Below, piece after piece: positions 8,896-17,055 of a stretch of 64,000 bases of DNA. The notes beneath the pieces are model-generated. The model did no database searches. It was not told the DNA's origin and saw only the letters and a list, made by a program, of their open reading frames with translations. The stretch's first letter is position 1. Each line of letters begins with the position of its first letter. This DNA comes from Trinickia violacea (GTDB taxonomy: Bacteria; Pseudomonadota; Gammaproteobacteria; Burkholderiales; Burkholderiaceae): contig NZ_CP040078.1 in assembly GCF_005280735.1 (NCBI RefSeq), positions 558,001 through 622,000 on the forward strand, in the 5' to 3' direction. The position numbers and the translations under genes are program-made.

Positions 8896-9720
8896 TCACA
8901 GATCGGCCGGCAACGGCGTGCGCAGCCATTTCTGCGAAATCGCGTTCATCGTGCCGTCCTTCTTCGCGTTCGCAATGGCGTCATTGACCTTCTGCATCAG
9001 GCGCGGCTCGTTCTTGTTCAGGCCCACGTGGTCGGGCGAGCTGAAGAGCTCGAATTTCTGCTCCGGATCGTTGGCCGGGTGGCGGGCCATGATCGTTGCG
9101 CCCACATCGTTTCCTACCACCAGCAACTGCGCCTGACCGGACAGGAACGCCGAGATCGCGCCATTGGGATCGTCGAAGCGCTTGATCGTCGCCGAGGGCG
9201 GCGCAATCTTGCTGACGCTCAAGTCCTCCAGCGTGCCGCGTGCGACCGCGACAGACTTGTTGGCAAGGTCGCCGGCGTTCTTGACCGCCAGCGACTTGGG
9301 CCCAAATACCGCGAGATAGTACGGCGCATAGGGCTGCGAGAAGTCGATCACTTTCGCGCGTTCTGGCGTCTCTCCGACGGAGAGCAGCATGTCGGTCTTG
9401 TGATCGGCGAGGTAAGCCATGCGGTTGTCGCCCGTCACCTGTACCAGCTCGACTTTGGCGTTGAGCGCCTTGCCGATCAGGTTCGCGACTTCGATGTCGT
9501 AGCCTTGCGGTTTCATGTCCGGGCCGATCGAGCCGAAGGGCGGATAGTCTTCGAAGACGCCGACGCGCACGACGCCGGACTTCGCGATCCCGTCGAGCGC
9601 ATCGGCATGGGCTGCCGGTGCGAAGGCGCTCAAGCCGGCGACGCTCGTCAAGGCAAGTGCGAAAGCGGCATGGGCAAACAAGCGCTGCACGGCGCTCGTG
9701 GTTTGCGTGGATTGGCTCAT
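8896..9720 (-). CDS. Periplasmic amino-acid-binding protein (SBP family 3)
   Basis: This 274-residue secreted solute-binding protein is the first gene of the transporter operon. It has a long Sec signal peptide with a predicted cleavage after SAFAPAAHA. The mature part starts DALDGIAKSGVVRVGVFEDYPPFGSIGPDMKPQGYD, here spanning about residues 40-75, which is a typical SBP_bac_3 opening. The later segment ARGTLEDLSVSKIAP and the C-terminal KWLRTPLP are also family-like. A GAGGAG ribosome site precedes the ATG. The family binds polar amino acids or opine-like compounds; the exact ligand cannot be read. Confidence 0.94.
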   Translation of the reverse strand: MSQSTQTTSAVQRLFAHAAFALALTSVAGLSAFAPAAHADALDGIAKSGVVRVGVFEDYPPFGSIGPDMKPQGYDIEVANLIGKALNAKVELVQVTGDNRMAYLADHKTDMLLSVGETPERAKVIDFSQPYAPYYLAVFGPKSLAVKNAGDLANKSVAVARGTLEDLSVSKIAPPSATIKRFDDPNGAISAFLSGQAQLLVVGNDVGATIMARHPANDPEQKFELFSSPDHVGLNKNEPRLMQKVNDAIANAKKDGTMNAISQKWLRTPLPADL

Positions 9721-10135
9721 TTGCTACGGCTCCTCTATCTGCGAGATGCAGTCGAAAGTGAAGGATCGATGAATCGGTGCGCGGCGATCCGCTTGCGCGC
9801 GTGAGCGGGCATATCGGCGGACACTCGCAAGTCGGCGCTCAGGTCAGGGGGTGACGAAGAGCTCGCGCGATCCTGTCGATTTGATAGGGAATCCGAAATA
9901 AGGCTTCTTGAGCCATCTCGGAACGCGGGGGCGATTCCCGGACGCGGTTGTCGGAAATCTTGCTTCCACGCGACAAATTCTGGGTGGCTAGAAAACGAGC
10001 GGCAATCGATAAGTTTTCATGGCGCGCATGACATTCATGCATGGCCTATGGAAAACCCTGGGCGGCGCGAATTGCCGGGCAAACGCGCTGCGTGGGAAGC
10101 GGAGGATTCCTTGCGGAACCCCCCGTCTGGTCAGG
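9721..10135. other. Intergenic region, 415 bases
   Basis: This spacer lies upstream of the binding-protein gene (minus strand), so it must hold the promoter of the ABC operon, and it also holds the 3' end of the PilZ transcript. Short open frames here lack ribosome sites and family resemblance. I see no clear hairpin with a U-tract and no recognisable operator. Confidence 0.5.
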
Positions 10136-11044
10136 TCAACGCGAGCCGCCGACCCAATATTCCGTGTCTTCCTGACGATCGAACACAAACGACTTCAGCG
10201 CCATTTGCTGGGCCGGTTCGAGCGGATCGAATTCGAGGCCATGCGTCGTGGTCATCCGATCGGCATTCGGCGTGTTCTGCACGTTGCGGATGACGGCCGT
10301 CGTTTCGATGTGCGCGTCGAGGTCGTCCGAGCGCAATTGGAACGCCAGCTTGATGCGCTCGCCGACCTCTCCGAGCGCGCGCGGGGCGATCAACGACATG
10401 CCGGATGCGCTGATTCCGCTGGCCAGCGCGAGGCCGCCGTAGACGTCGCCTGCCTCGTTGGTCGCGTAGCGCACCGGCAGCCGCGTGCGAACGCGGATGG
10501 ACTTGCGCTCGCGCAGGCGGCGAATCGCGCCCGGCGAGGACAGCACCACGTAATCGAATGGATGGCTGCACAGCGCTTCCACCGTGCACGAGAAGCGGAA
10601 CACCGCCTGGCTCGCGATGGCGACGACGTCGACGTTCTCGCCTGCCATCAGCGGCGCCGGACGGCCGCCCGCGAGCGGCGGCGTGACGAAGAGCGCTTGG
10701 TTCGGCGAGAAGCCGATGAGCCGGCTCGGCTGCATGGCGCTGCCGCCTGCGCGCGAGCGGATGCCGAGCAGGCCGCCGATCGTCAGGTGCATGTCCTTGA
10801 GCGTCGGGGGCTGCGAGGCGTCGGGCTCGTTGTCGCCGCCGCGGGGCGCGGATTGCGCTTGCGCCGCCTCTTGCGTCAGCCGGTGCGGACGAAAATGCGC
10901 AAACAAGAACGCGAGATCGCGCTCGCCGGCAAGCGCAACGCCGCGATCGAGCAGCAGCGCGCCGGTTTCATCGACGATCGCCCATTCGAGCGGCGCGCCG
11001 ACCGGCACCTCTTCCTGGTTCAAGCTCGTTCCTGGTGTATCCAT
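10136..11044 (-). CDS. PilZ-domain protein, YcgR/flagellar-brake type
   Basis: This 302-residue cytoplasmic protein has two domains: an N-terminal YcgR-like region (about 75-180, containing HLTIGGLLGIRS) and a C-terminal PilZ domain (about 185-290). The PilZ c-di-GMP arginine motif is clear (RLRERKSIRVRTRLPVRY). The second motif, normally (D/N)xSxxG, reads GISASG here, so the acidic or amide residue is replaced by Gly. The family senses c-di-GMP and slows flagellar rotation or controls surface properties. The gene is monocistronic as far as can be seen. Retention of c-di-GMP binding is plausible but not certain given the altered motif. Confidence 0.88.
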   Translation of the reverse strand: MDTPGTSLNQEEVPVGAPLEWAIVDETGALLLDRGVALAGERDLAFLFAHFRPHRLTQEAAQAQSAPRGGDNEPDASQPPTLKDMHLTIGGLLGIRSRAGGSAMQPSRLIGFSPNQALFVTPPLAGGRPAPLMAGENVDVVAIASQAVFRFSCTVEALCSHPFDYVVLSSPGAIRRLRERKSIRVRTRLPVRYATNEAGDVYGGLALASGISASGMSLIAPRALGEVGERIKLAFQLRSDDLDAHIETTAVIRNVQNTPNADRMTTTHGLEFDPLEPAQQMALKSFVFDRQEDTEYWVGGSR

Positions 11045-11163
11045 GCTCTCGGTGCTCCCGTGTTTTTGACAGCGCCGCCCGCGAATCCGGCGAGCGCTTT
11101 TTAAGGGGATGCTTAGCTATGAACGTATTACGTCAGGATGATAGGAAAGTTTAGGTGCTTCGC

Positions 11164-11182
11164 GCTAGGGCAGAACCCTAGC
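11164..11182 (-). terminator. Small hairpin downstream of the Rap1a-like gene
   Basis: A perfect 7-bp stem (GCTAGGG/CCCTAGC) with loop CAGAA sits 8 bases past the stop of the minus-strand gene at 11190. No U-tract follows, so it may only be a 3' stabilising hairpin. Confidence 0.35.
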
Positions 11183-11189
11183 CACGGAC

Positions 11190-11534
11190 TCAGCACGGAA
11201 ACGCCGACTGCAGCGAGCGCAAGATCGCGAGGCCGATCGGGAAATTGTCGGGAAGGTCGGGGTGGTTCTGGAAGAACTGATCCAAAAGCGGGTACACGTT
11301 CTGGTTGCCGAGGATCATCTCCTTCGGCTGGCAGTACAGCGGCGGGTGCTTCTTTGCGATCAAATCGCCGTTGGCCCAGCCGTACGCGTTGATCGTGCCG
11401 GTGATGTAGGCGGCGTACACCGAGTTGTTGTCGACGTGCGCCCATTGCTTGTACTGCGCGGCGGTCATTTCGGCGTGGGCGGTGACGGCGAAACATGCCG
11501 TAAGCAAAGCCAGCGCGGTGGTGCGTATCTGCAT
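11190..11534 (-). CDS. Small secreted protein of the Rap1a/Tai immunity type
   Basis: This 114-residue precursor has a clear Sec signal peptide (MQIRTTALALLTACFAVTAHA). The ATG at 11534 follows a GGAAGGA ribosome site, and longer frame upstream was rejected. The mature part carries an internal Tyr/Gly pattern (YAAYITGTINAYGWANG), a CQP motif and the ending LRSLQSAFPC. The order, two conserved cysteines with a DNFPIGLAILRSL stretch before a terminal AFPC, is the layout of Rap1a/Tai proteins, periplasmic immunity proteins for T6SS amidase effectors. No effector gene is adjacent, so its role here is uncertain. It is divergent from the LysR gene. Confidence 0.7.
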   Translation of the reverse strand: MQIRTTALALLTACFAVTAHAEMTAAQYKQWAHVDNNSVYAAYITGTINAYGWANGDLIAKKHPPLYCQPKEMILGNQNVYPLLDQFFQNHPDLPDNFPIGLAILRSLQSAFPC

Positions 11535-11683
11535 GGTGGGGTCCTTCCTTGTGCTTTTTTTGCTTATGTCGCTTATGTTGATGTCGCCGAGCATTGTAGG
11601 GCAGCCGGGTAGGGGCATGCAGATGCGCGTCGTTTGACGGTGCGCTGCACGAACTTCTACCATTCGCACGAGGAGGAATGATC

Positions 11684-12598
11684 ATGGACCGTCTGACGGC
11701 GATGGAGACGTTCGTTTGCGTAGTGGAGTCGGGGTCTTTCTCGGCGGCGGCACGGTTGCTCAATGTAGGGCAGCCTGCCGTTTCGAAATCGATTGCGTTG
11801 CTGGAAGAGCGGCTCGCCGTTCGGCTGCTGCTGCGCTCCACGCGCGGCCTGACGCCCACCGAGGCGGGCCTCGCTTTCTACGAGCGCGCAAAGCGCGCGA
11901 TCGAAGAAACGGACGAAGCCGAGCTCGCCGCGCGCGGCGCGGGCGCCAGTCTGTCGGGCCGGTTGCGCGTTTGCGCGGCCGTCACGTTCGCGAGACTGCA
12001 CATCGTGCCCGCAATGGGCCGCTTTCTCGACCAGTACCCGGATCTCACGCTCGACATCGTGCTCGACGACCGCAATGTCGATTTGCTCGAAGAGGGCGTC
12101 GACGTCGCGCTGCGCATGGGCAAGCTCGATGATTCGGGCATGACCGCGCGCAAACTGAGCGAGGCGCGCCGGCTCGTCGTCGGGACCCCGGCGTACTTCG
12201 AAAAGGCCGGCGTGCCGGCTACGCCGGCGGAACTCGCGACGCACCAGGCCATCGTCTATGGCCAGCGCTACGGCGGCACGGCGTGGACGTTCCGGCGCGA
12301 AAGCTCGGAAGTGTCGGTCGCGGTATCGGGGCGCATGACGGTGAGCGCCGCCGAAGGCGTGCGCGAGGCGGTGCTGGCCGATCTCGGCGTCGCGGTGGCG
12401 TCCGAATGGATGTTTGCCGACGAGCTGAAGAGCGGCAAGGTCTGCGCCGTGCTCAAGGATTGGGCCCTGCCGCCGATCGAACTCTGGGCGGTGTTTCCGG
12501 CCGGCCGCATGGTTAGCGCAAAGGCGCGCGCCTTTGTCGGCTTCGTCGAAGAGACGCTGATGTCGGCAAGCGCGGCGCAATCCGAATCGGCCGTTTAG
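11684..12598 (+). CDS. LysR-family transcriptional regulator
   Basis: This 304-residue LysR regulator has a winged HTH at residues about 3-60 (MDRLTAMETFVCVVESGSF, then VSKSIALLEERL and RSTRGLTPTEAG). The effector-binding domain runs from about 90 (RLRVCAAVTFARLHIVPAM). An AGGAGG ribosome site at 11671-11676 is only one base from the ATG at 11678 but seven from the ATG at 11684, so the latter was chosen. It belongs to the CrgA/AaeR-like group with unknown ligand. It probably controls the divergent Rap1a-like gene or the downstream beta-propeller gene. Confidence 0.93.
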   Translation: MDRLTAMETFVCVVESGSFSAAARLLNVGQPAVSKSIALLEERLAVRLLLRSTRGLTPTEAGLAFYERAKRAIEETDEAELAARGAGASLSGRLRVCAAVTFARLHIVPAMGRFLDQYPDLTLDIVLDDRNVDLLEEGVDVALRMGKLDDSGMTARKLSEARRLVVGTPAYFEKAGVPATPAELATHQAIVYGQRYGGTAWTFRRESSEVSVAVSGRMTVSAAEGVREAVLADLGVAVASEWMFADELKSGKVCAVLKDWALPPIELWAVFPAGRMVSAKARAFVGFVEETLMSASAAQSESAV

Positions 12599-12711
12599 TT
12601 TCCGCCATTCTTTCCAGCAATAAGTGTTATGCGCTTGGAGCACGTAGAGCGAGACGTGCCGCATGAATAGACTCGATCCCATTCCATTCGATCTATCCGG
12701 AAGGTTTCGAC

Positions 12712-13545
12712 ATGCGTGTTCTGGTGACCAGCGCCTCCGGCGCCAATGGCGACGGCTACGGCGCGCTTTTTTCGTTCGGACTCGATGGCGCCCCGCTCGG
12801 CCGGTTCAGCGATGACCCGCGTATCGCCGATCCGCGCGGCTTGAGCGTCAGCCCCGATCGACAGCATCTCTATGTGAACAGCGGCAGCGACCGCGTGCTG
12901 GCGCTTGATGCGCGAGGCATCGTCACGCGCGACACCGGCCTCGTTCCCGGGCTCAATGCCGGCGGCGGCATTTTTGGGGCCGATGGTCGTTACTACGTCG
13001 GATTGCGCAGCGCACGCAGCATCGCGGCGTTTTCTCCCGCGCTTGACGGTCCCGCAAAGGCGGTCTTGCCGAGCGGCGTCGTGCCGTTTCCTCGCGGATT
13101 TGCGTTCGATGCGGATGGAAGGCTCTTTCTTGCCTCCGGCATCGGGCCGGGCGGCGAGGGAGAAAACACCATCGCGGTGTTCGACGCGCACGGCGAGTTG
13201 CTGAGCCCCCGCTTCATCTCCGACGATGAAGCCAGCCCGCTCGACCTTATCGTCGCGCCGAACGGCAACGTGCTGGTGTCCAGCGAATTCCCGTTCGGCA
13301 AGGCCGACGCCGTCGCGACGATACGCGAATACGACGGCGCGACCGGCAGACGGGTCCGCGTGTTGGCTGCGGACTCGAGCACGCGTTTTCAAAGACCCAG
13401 AGGATTGCGTTTCGGTCCTGGCGGATATCTGTTCTGCGTCGCGCGCGATAACGTGCTTGCGTTCGACTTCGCAGATGGGCGATGCCTCGGTCCTATCATC
13501 GACATGCCCAAGCTCAACGGCCAGGCCATCGCGTTCTTCGCTTGA
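12712..13545 (+). CDS. NHL/SMP-30-like beta-propeller protein
   Basis: This 277-residue protein without a signal peptide is built of repeats with the propeller pattern: PRGLSVSPDRQHLYVNSGSD, PRGFAFDADGRLFLAS, PLDLIVAPNGNVLVSS and PRGLRFGPGGYLFCVA. These are about six NHL/gluconolactonase-like blades. The family includes lactonases and ring-opening enzymes as well as pure scaffolds, and I cannot name a substrate. It lies 113 bases downstream of the LysR gene on the same strand. Its TGA lies inside the left arm of the following hairpin terminator. Confidence 0.8.
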   Translation: MRVLVTSASGANGDGYGALFSFGLDGAPLGRFSDDPRIADPRGLSVSPDRQHLYVNSGSDRVLALDARGIVTRDTGLVPGLNAGGGIFGADGRYYVGLRSARSIAAFSPALDGPAKAVLPSGVVPFPRGFAFDADGRLFLASGIGPGGEGENTIAVFDAHGELLSPRFISDDEASPLDLIVAPNGNVLVSSEFPFGKADAVATIREYDGATGRRVRVLAADSSTRFQRPRGLRFGPGGYLFCVARDNVLAFDFADGRCLGPIIDMPKLNGQAIAFFA

Positions 13546-13577
13546 CGCTCGCGCTCGATGAGATCGCGAGCGTCAAG
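13541..13577. terminator. Bidirectional terminator hairpin
   Basis: A perfect 13-bp stem (CTTGACGCTCGCG/CGCGAGCGTCAAG) with an 11-base loop separates two convergent genes. It starts two bases before the upstream stop codon and ends nine bases before the other gene's stop. No strong U-tract is visible on either side. Confidence 0.65.
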
Positions 13578-13586
13578 CCGTCGACA

Positions 13587-13928
13587 TCACATGCAGCGTC
13601 CCGGCATCGCGTGACCCTGTTCCTTCGAACGGCGCTGAAACGGTGCACAGTTGCTTGCGTGCGCAACGATCTTGTCGACGGTGGCATGCGCGGCTGCGTG
13701 GCGGACGCGGAGCGCGACGCGCGCGATCCGCTTTTCGCCCGACGGGTTGCGCGCTGCACGCAAAGCCGCGAACCAGCCGACGATCGTCCAGCCGAGAAAC
13801 ACGTTGACGAGCGTGATCGCGAGCGCGTGGTCATGTTCGCGCGCGTCCGCTTCCATTGCCGGAATCAGATACACGATCAATCCGCCCACCAAAACGATGC
13901 TTTCAAACAGATGCAGCGTGGCATTCAT
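13587..13928 (-). CDS. Superinfection-immunity-like small membrane protein
   Basis: This 113-residue protein has two predicted membrane spans: about residues 6-26 (SIVLVGGLIVYLIPAM) and 36-58 (ALAITLVNVFLGWTIVGWFAAL). The NxFLGWTxxGWxxAL pattern is the hallmark of the family named after phage T4 Imm, which blocks DNA entry of a second phage. Bacterial chromosomal copies are common and mostly uncharacterised. The cytoplasmic tail is basic and His/Arg-rich. There is no prophage context nearby, so phage exclusion is only a hypothesis. Confidence 0.7.
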   Translation of the reverse strand: MNATLHLFESIVLVGGLIVYLIPAMEADAREHDHALAITLVNVFLGWTIVGWFAALRAARNPSGEKRIARVALRVRHAAAHATVDKIVAHASNCAPFQRRSKEQGHAMPGRCM

Positions 13929-14300
13929 GTCATTACCCCTTCTTTGAACCGGCGGTGTGGCGCTGAGTGCAGAGGCGGAGTTTCGCCGAATCTGCGTAGC
14001 GCATTGGCCGCGTAGTTGGATGAATGGCCGCTGACCGGATAGGGCAGGGCCGTGGGTAACAATTTAGGCGCTATTCCGACAATATCCATGCCGGCATTCG
14101 GAAAAGACAGTCGCGGATTCGAGAACAATGGGGCCAGTCCGCAACAGTGTGTTTCGTTTTGTGTCGATGCCGTATTCCCCGCGGGAATGATAGTTACGCG
14201 TGCGCGCCGCCTACTGTGCGGGGCCGTTTTGCAAGAACCTGAACACCGTGATGTCCGACATCGCAAAGCAAAACGACCCTCTCACGCAAGGAGCCACATC
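13929..14300. other. Intergenic region, 372 bases
   Basis: This divergent spacer holds the promoters of the small membrane protein (minus) and the peroxiredoxin (plus). An open frame in phase with the peroxiredoxin extends back to about 14052, but it has no ribosome site or family similarity. I see no recognisable regulator box, although a peroxide- or LysR-type site would be expected here. Confidence 0.5.
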
Positions 14301-14975
14301 ATGTCACTGCAAAACAAACTCGACGCCTTCAAAGCAGACTTCAAGGCCGGCAAAGCGCCGTTTTTCGCGCCGCCGGAAATTCACCCGGTGATGGAGCGGG
14401 CCACCGCGGAACTGATCGCATCGGGGCAGGCGGAGCGCGCGCTGCGCGCGGGCGACCAGGCGCCGGTCTTCACGCTCAACGATCCGAACGGCACGCCGGT
14501 TTCGTCGGAAGCGCTGCTCGCCAAAGGGCCGCTCGTGATCAGCTTCTACCGCGGCGTTTGGTGCCCGTATTGCAACCTGGAACTGCAGGCGCTGCAGGAG
14601 GCGCTGCCGTCGTTCGAGGCACTCGGCGCGAGCCTCGTCGCGATCTCGCCGCAGAACGCGGTGAACAGCCGCAAGTCGGTGCGCACGAACCAACTGGGCT
14701 TTCCGATCCTGAGCGATACGCACAACGATGTCGCCGCCGCGTTCGGCCTGCGCTTCGCGCTGCCCGACTATCTGGTCGAGCTCTACAAGCAATTGAAGAA
14801 CGATCTTCCGGCGTTCAACGGCGACCCGAACTGGACACTGCCGATGCCGGCGCGCTACGTGATCGGCCAGGACGGTACGATTCTGTATTCGGAAGTGAAC
14901 CCCGACTACACGCATCGGCCGGAACCGGCGGACATGCTGCCGGCACTGCGCCGTGCCACGGCGCGCGCGGCGTGA
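14301..14975 (+). CDS. Peroxiredoxin-like AhpC/TSA protein
   Basis: This 224-residue thioredoxin-fold protein has the motif FYRGVWCPYCNLEL. Cys88 and Cys91 form a CxxC pair rather than the single peroxidatic Cys of classic 2-Cys peroxiredoxins. The N-terminal about 45 residues are a helical extension typical of this peroxiredoxin-like subgroup. It probably reduces organic peroxides or acts as a thiol oxidoreductase in the cytoplasm, as no signal peptide is seen. The ATG at 14301 is preceded by AAGGAG at seven bases. It appears to be transcribed alone. Confidence 0.9.
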   Translation: MSLQNKLDAFKADFKAGKAPFFAPPEIHPVMERATAELIASGQAERALRAGDQAPVFTLNDPNGTPVSSEALLAKGPLVISFYRGVWCPYCNLELQALQEALPSFEALGASLVAISPQNAVNSRKSVRTNQLGFPILSDTHNDVAAAFGLRFALPDYLVELYKQLKNDLPAFNGDPNWTLPMPARYVIGQDGTILYSEVNPDYTHRPEPADMLPALRRATARAA

Positions 14976-15018
14976 CGCGGCTCGAGGTGGGTGCGCGACG
15001 ACTGCCCGCCTTTCATCG

Positions 15019-15051
15019 CCGTGCTCGTTCGCGAGTCGCGACCGAGCACGG
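15019..15051. terminator. Bidirectional terminator-like hairpin
   Basis: CCGTGCTCG (15019-15027) pairs with CGAGCACGG (15043-15051), and an inner TCGCGA/TCGCGA can extend the stem. It lies between the convergent peroxiredoxin and LysE-type genes and abuts the stop codon of the latter. Confidence 0.55.
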
Positions 15052-15651
15052 CTAGCGAATCACCGTCCACGCGAGCGATAAAGAAAACGTACCGAGCACG
15101 ACCGACGCGCAGCGTTGCACCTGTGCCGGGCTGACCCATTTCAGACGGCCGCGTCCGAGCTCCGCGCCGAAAGCGATCCACGCGAGGCCGATCGGAACCA
15201 GCAGGGCCGAAAAAATCGACATCGCCTCGAGATACGCCGGCCAGCTCGCGAAAGCGGCGGCCGGGAAAATCGTGCCGGCGAAGAGGATGGCCTTCGGATT
15301 GAGCAGCGTCGCGACGAACAGCGTACGCATGCCGATGGACCCTTGCGGCGACGAAGCAAACGAGACGGCCGCGTGCCACATGCGGACGGCGAGATAGGCG
15401 ATATACAGACTGCTTGCGAGGCGCACGAGCATCGGCAGCCACGCGAGCGGGCTCGCCAAGTGCGCCAGGACATGCCCCCAGAGCGAAATCGACACGAGGT
15501 AGCCTGCGAGTTCGGCGCCGGTCAGGCGGGCCGCGCGCCCGATGCCTTGGCTCAGGCCGGCAGCGGCAAGCAGCGTGTTGGTGGGGCCGGGCGTGATCAG
15601 GATGACCGCGCTACCCAGCGCGAGGAGTGCCGCATTGGTGGTTGGAAGCAT
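15052..15651 (-). CDS. LysE/RhtB-family amino-acid exporter
   Basis: This 199-residue inner-membrane protein has about six hydrophobic segments. It begins MLPTTNAALLALGSAVILIT, and the family signature region TPGPTNTLLAAAGLSQG follows, with NPKAILFAGTIFPAA in the middle. The frame is open to 15732, but the ATG at 15651 (first of the hydrophobic N-terminus) fits the family length. LysE-type translocators export amino acids such as lysine, homoserine or threonine. It is divergent from the ECF sigma gene across a spacer of 140 bases. Confidence 0.88.
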   Translation of the reverse strand: MLPTTNAALLALGSAVILITPGPTNTLLAAAGLSQGIGRAARLTGAELAGYLVSISLWGHVLAHLASPLAWLPMLVRLASSLYIAYLAVRMWHAAVSFASSPQGSIGMRTLFVATLLNPKAILFAGTIFPAAAFASWPAYLEAMSIFSALLVPIGLAWIAFGAELGRGRLKWVSPAQVQRCASVVLGTFSLSLAWTVIR

Positions 15652-15791
15652 GGACGGGCAGAGGGACGGACTGGAGCAAGCCGTTTTTACCACAGTTGTA
15701 TTTCGTGGCAACGCGCGCGTCAAAATTGTCACCGGGCCATTTTTTTTGCGGCTCGCGACAATATTCCCGATTGTGAATCGTCATCACACGC

Positions 15792-16364
15792 ATGGAACCG
15801 CCGCACACCCCGAACCGGATGATCGAACGAGACAGCGATATCGCTGAGACCGTGTTGCGCGAGCGCACGCGGCTCGGCAATTTCATCCGTCGGCGCGTGC
15901 GCGATCCTGGCGAGGCGGAAGACATCTTGCAGGATGTCTTTTATGAGTTCGTGCAGGCGTACCGGCTTCCGGAGCCGATCGAACAAGCCGGCGCGTGGCT
16001 GTTCCGCGCGGCGCGCAACCGCATCGTCGACCGCTTTCGAAAGAAGAAAGAGCAGCCCTTGCCCGAGCCGGCCCACGACGACGACGGCGAATACCGGCTC
16101 GATCTCGCACTGCCCGCTACCGATGCGGGCCCCGAAGCGGCCTACGCGAGATCGGTGCTTTTGGAAGCGCTGCAGGCGGCGCTCGACGAATTGCCTGCGA
16201 ATCAGCGCGACGTCTTCGTCGCGCACGAACTCGAAGGGCGCAGCTTCAAAGATTTGGCGGCCGAAAGCGGCCTGAGCGTGAACACGCTGCTCGCGCGCAA
16301 GCGCTATGCGGTACTGCATCTGCGCGCACGCCTGCAGTCGGTCTATGACGATTTGGAAATCTGA
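15792..16364 (+). CDS. ECF-family RNA polymerase sigma factor
   Basis: This 190-residue group 4 sigma factor has region 2 at about residues 20-85 (FIRRRVRDPGEAEDILQDVF, AGAWLFRAARNRIVDRFRKK). Region 4 is at about 125-180 (LDELPANQRDVFVAHELEG, FKDLAAESGLSVNTLLARKR). It redirects RNA polymerase to a small regulon. It heads an apparent operon with a membrane protein (12 bases downstream) and a ferredoxin. No classical zinc anti-sigma factor gene is adjacent; the membrane protein is the only candidate. Confidence 0.93.
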   Translation: MEPPHTPNRMIERDSDIAETVLRERTRLGNFIRRRVRDPGEAEDILQDVFYEFVQAYRLPEPIEQAGAWLFRAARNRIVDRFRKKKEQPLPEPAHDDDGEYRLDLALPATDAGPEAAYARSVLLEALQAALDELPANQRDVFVAHELEGRSFKDLAAESGLSVNTLLARKRYAVLHLRARLQSVYDDLEI

Positions 16365-16376
16365 AGGAGTCGATGG

Positions 16377-16700
16377 ATGAAATTCAAAGCGAGACATTTT
16401 GGCAAAGTGCTGTTGGTCCTGGCTGGCATTGCCGTGCTGGGCGTCGTGGTGATGCTGTTGTGGAATTGGATCGTGCCGGCGGTATTCGCGGGCGGCCGGG
16501 CGATCGGCTATTGGCAGGCGCTGGGTCTGCTGGTCCTGAGCCGGATACTGTTCGGCGGATTTCGCGGACATGGCGGCTGGGGCGGACACCGGCACTGGCG
16601 ACGCTGGGAACGGATGACGCCGGAAGAGCGCGAGCGCTTTTTGAAAGACGCGTCGTCCGTCAGCGGCAAGCGGCAGGAGGATCAGCCATGGGCCGGTTAA
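16377..16700 (+). CDS. Small membrane protein downstream of the ECF sigma gene
   Basis: This 107-residue protein has one or two N-terminal membrane spans (about 9-31 VLLVLAGIAVLGVVVMLLWN; 33-60). A Gly/His/Arg/Trp-rich soluble part follows (GGWGGHRHWRRWERMTPEER). A GAAGGAG ribosome site precedes the ATG. The MTPEERERF stretch resembles the metal-responsive or periplasmic Spy-like helix starts found in short ECF-associated proteins. The function is not known; it could anchor or inhibit the sigma factor. Its end overlaps the ferredoxin start by 13 bases. Confidence 0.75.
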   Translation: MKFKARHFGKVLLVLAGIAVLGVVVMLLWNWIVPAVFAGGRAIGYWQALGLLVLSRILFGGFRGHGGWGGHRHWRRWERMTPEERERFLKDASSVSGKRQEDQPWAG

Positions 16701-16990
16701 CTAAGCCTGTGACGCCTGCATGCAAACAGGATGCAGGTGTGTTTGCCCCGGTGGTCAACCTGAATCGATGTGAAGGCAAAGGCGATTGCGCAGCGGTGTG
16801 TCCCGAGCAGGTCTTCGAGGTTCGCCGGATCGATGCTGCGGACTATGAGCAGTTCGGGCCGCTTCAGAAGCTGAAGCTGCGCGTGCATGGGATGAAGGTC
16901 GCTTATACGCCTAACGCCGATGCGTGCCGCGCGTGCGGGGTGTGTGTGACGGCGTGTCCTGAGCGGGCGATTACGTTGGCGCGGGTGTGA
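16688..16990 (+). CDS. 4Fe-4S dicluster ferredoxin-like protein
   Basis: This 100-residue protein has two cysteine groups: C28, C34, C38-Pro (CEGKGDCAAVCP) and C80, C83, C86, C90-Pro (CRACGVCVTACP). The second group is a standard 4Fe-4S site. The first has CX5CX3CP spacing and so lacks one usual Cys. The ATG at 16688 (MGRLTKPV) follows AGGAGG and overlaps the preceding gene, indicating translational coupling. It is probably an electron carrier; partner enzymes are not evident locally. Confidence 0.88.
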   Translation: MGRLTKPVTPACKQDAGVFAPVVNLNRCEGKGDCAAVCPEQVFEVRRIDAADYEQFGPLQKLKLRVHGMKVAYTPNADACRACGVCVTACPERAITLARV

Positions 16991-17055
16991 GGGCGCGGCG
17001 ACAAGCGATTCTTGTCGCTTGACGGGTCTAGACTTCGCCGATATTGTTTCGACCC

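Noticed and set aside
8869..9804. Plus-strand frame of 311 codons opposite the amino-acid-binding protein gene
   Set aside because: Low-information shadow; the opposite strand has a signal peptide and an SBP fold.
14052..14300. In-frame N-terminal extension of the peroxiredoxin
   Set aside because: The extension has no ribosome site or resemblance to the family, whereas the ATG at 14301 follows AAGGAG.
16991..17055. Search for a higB toxin gene upstream of the HigA-like gene
   Set aside because: The spacer is only 65 bases and contains no frame long enough.
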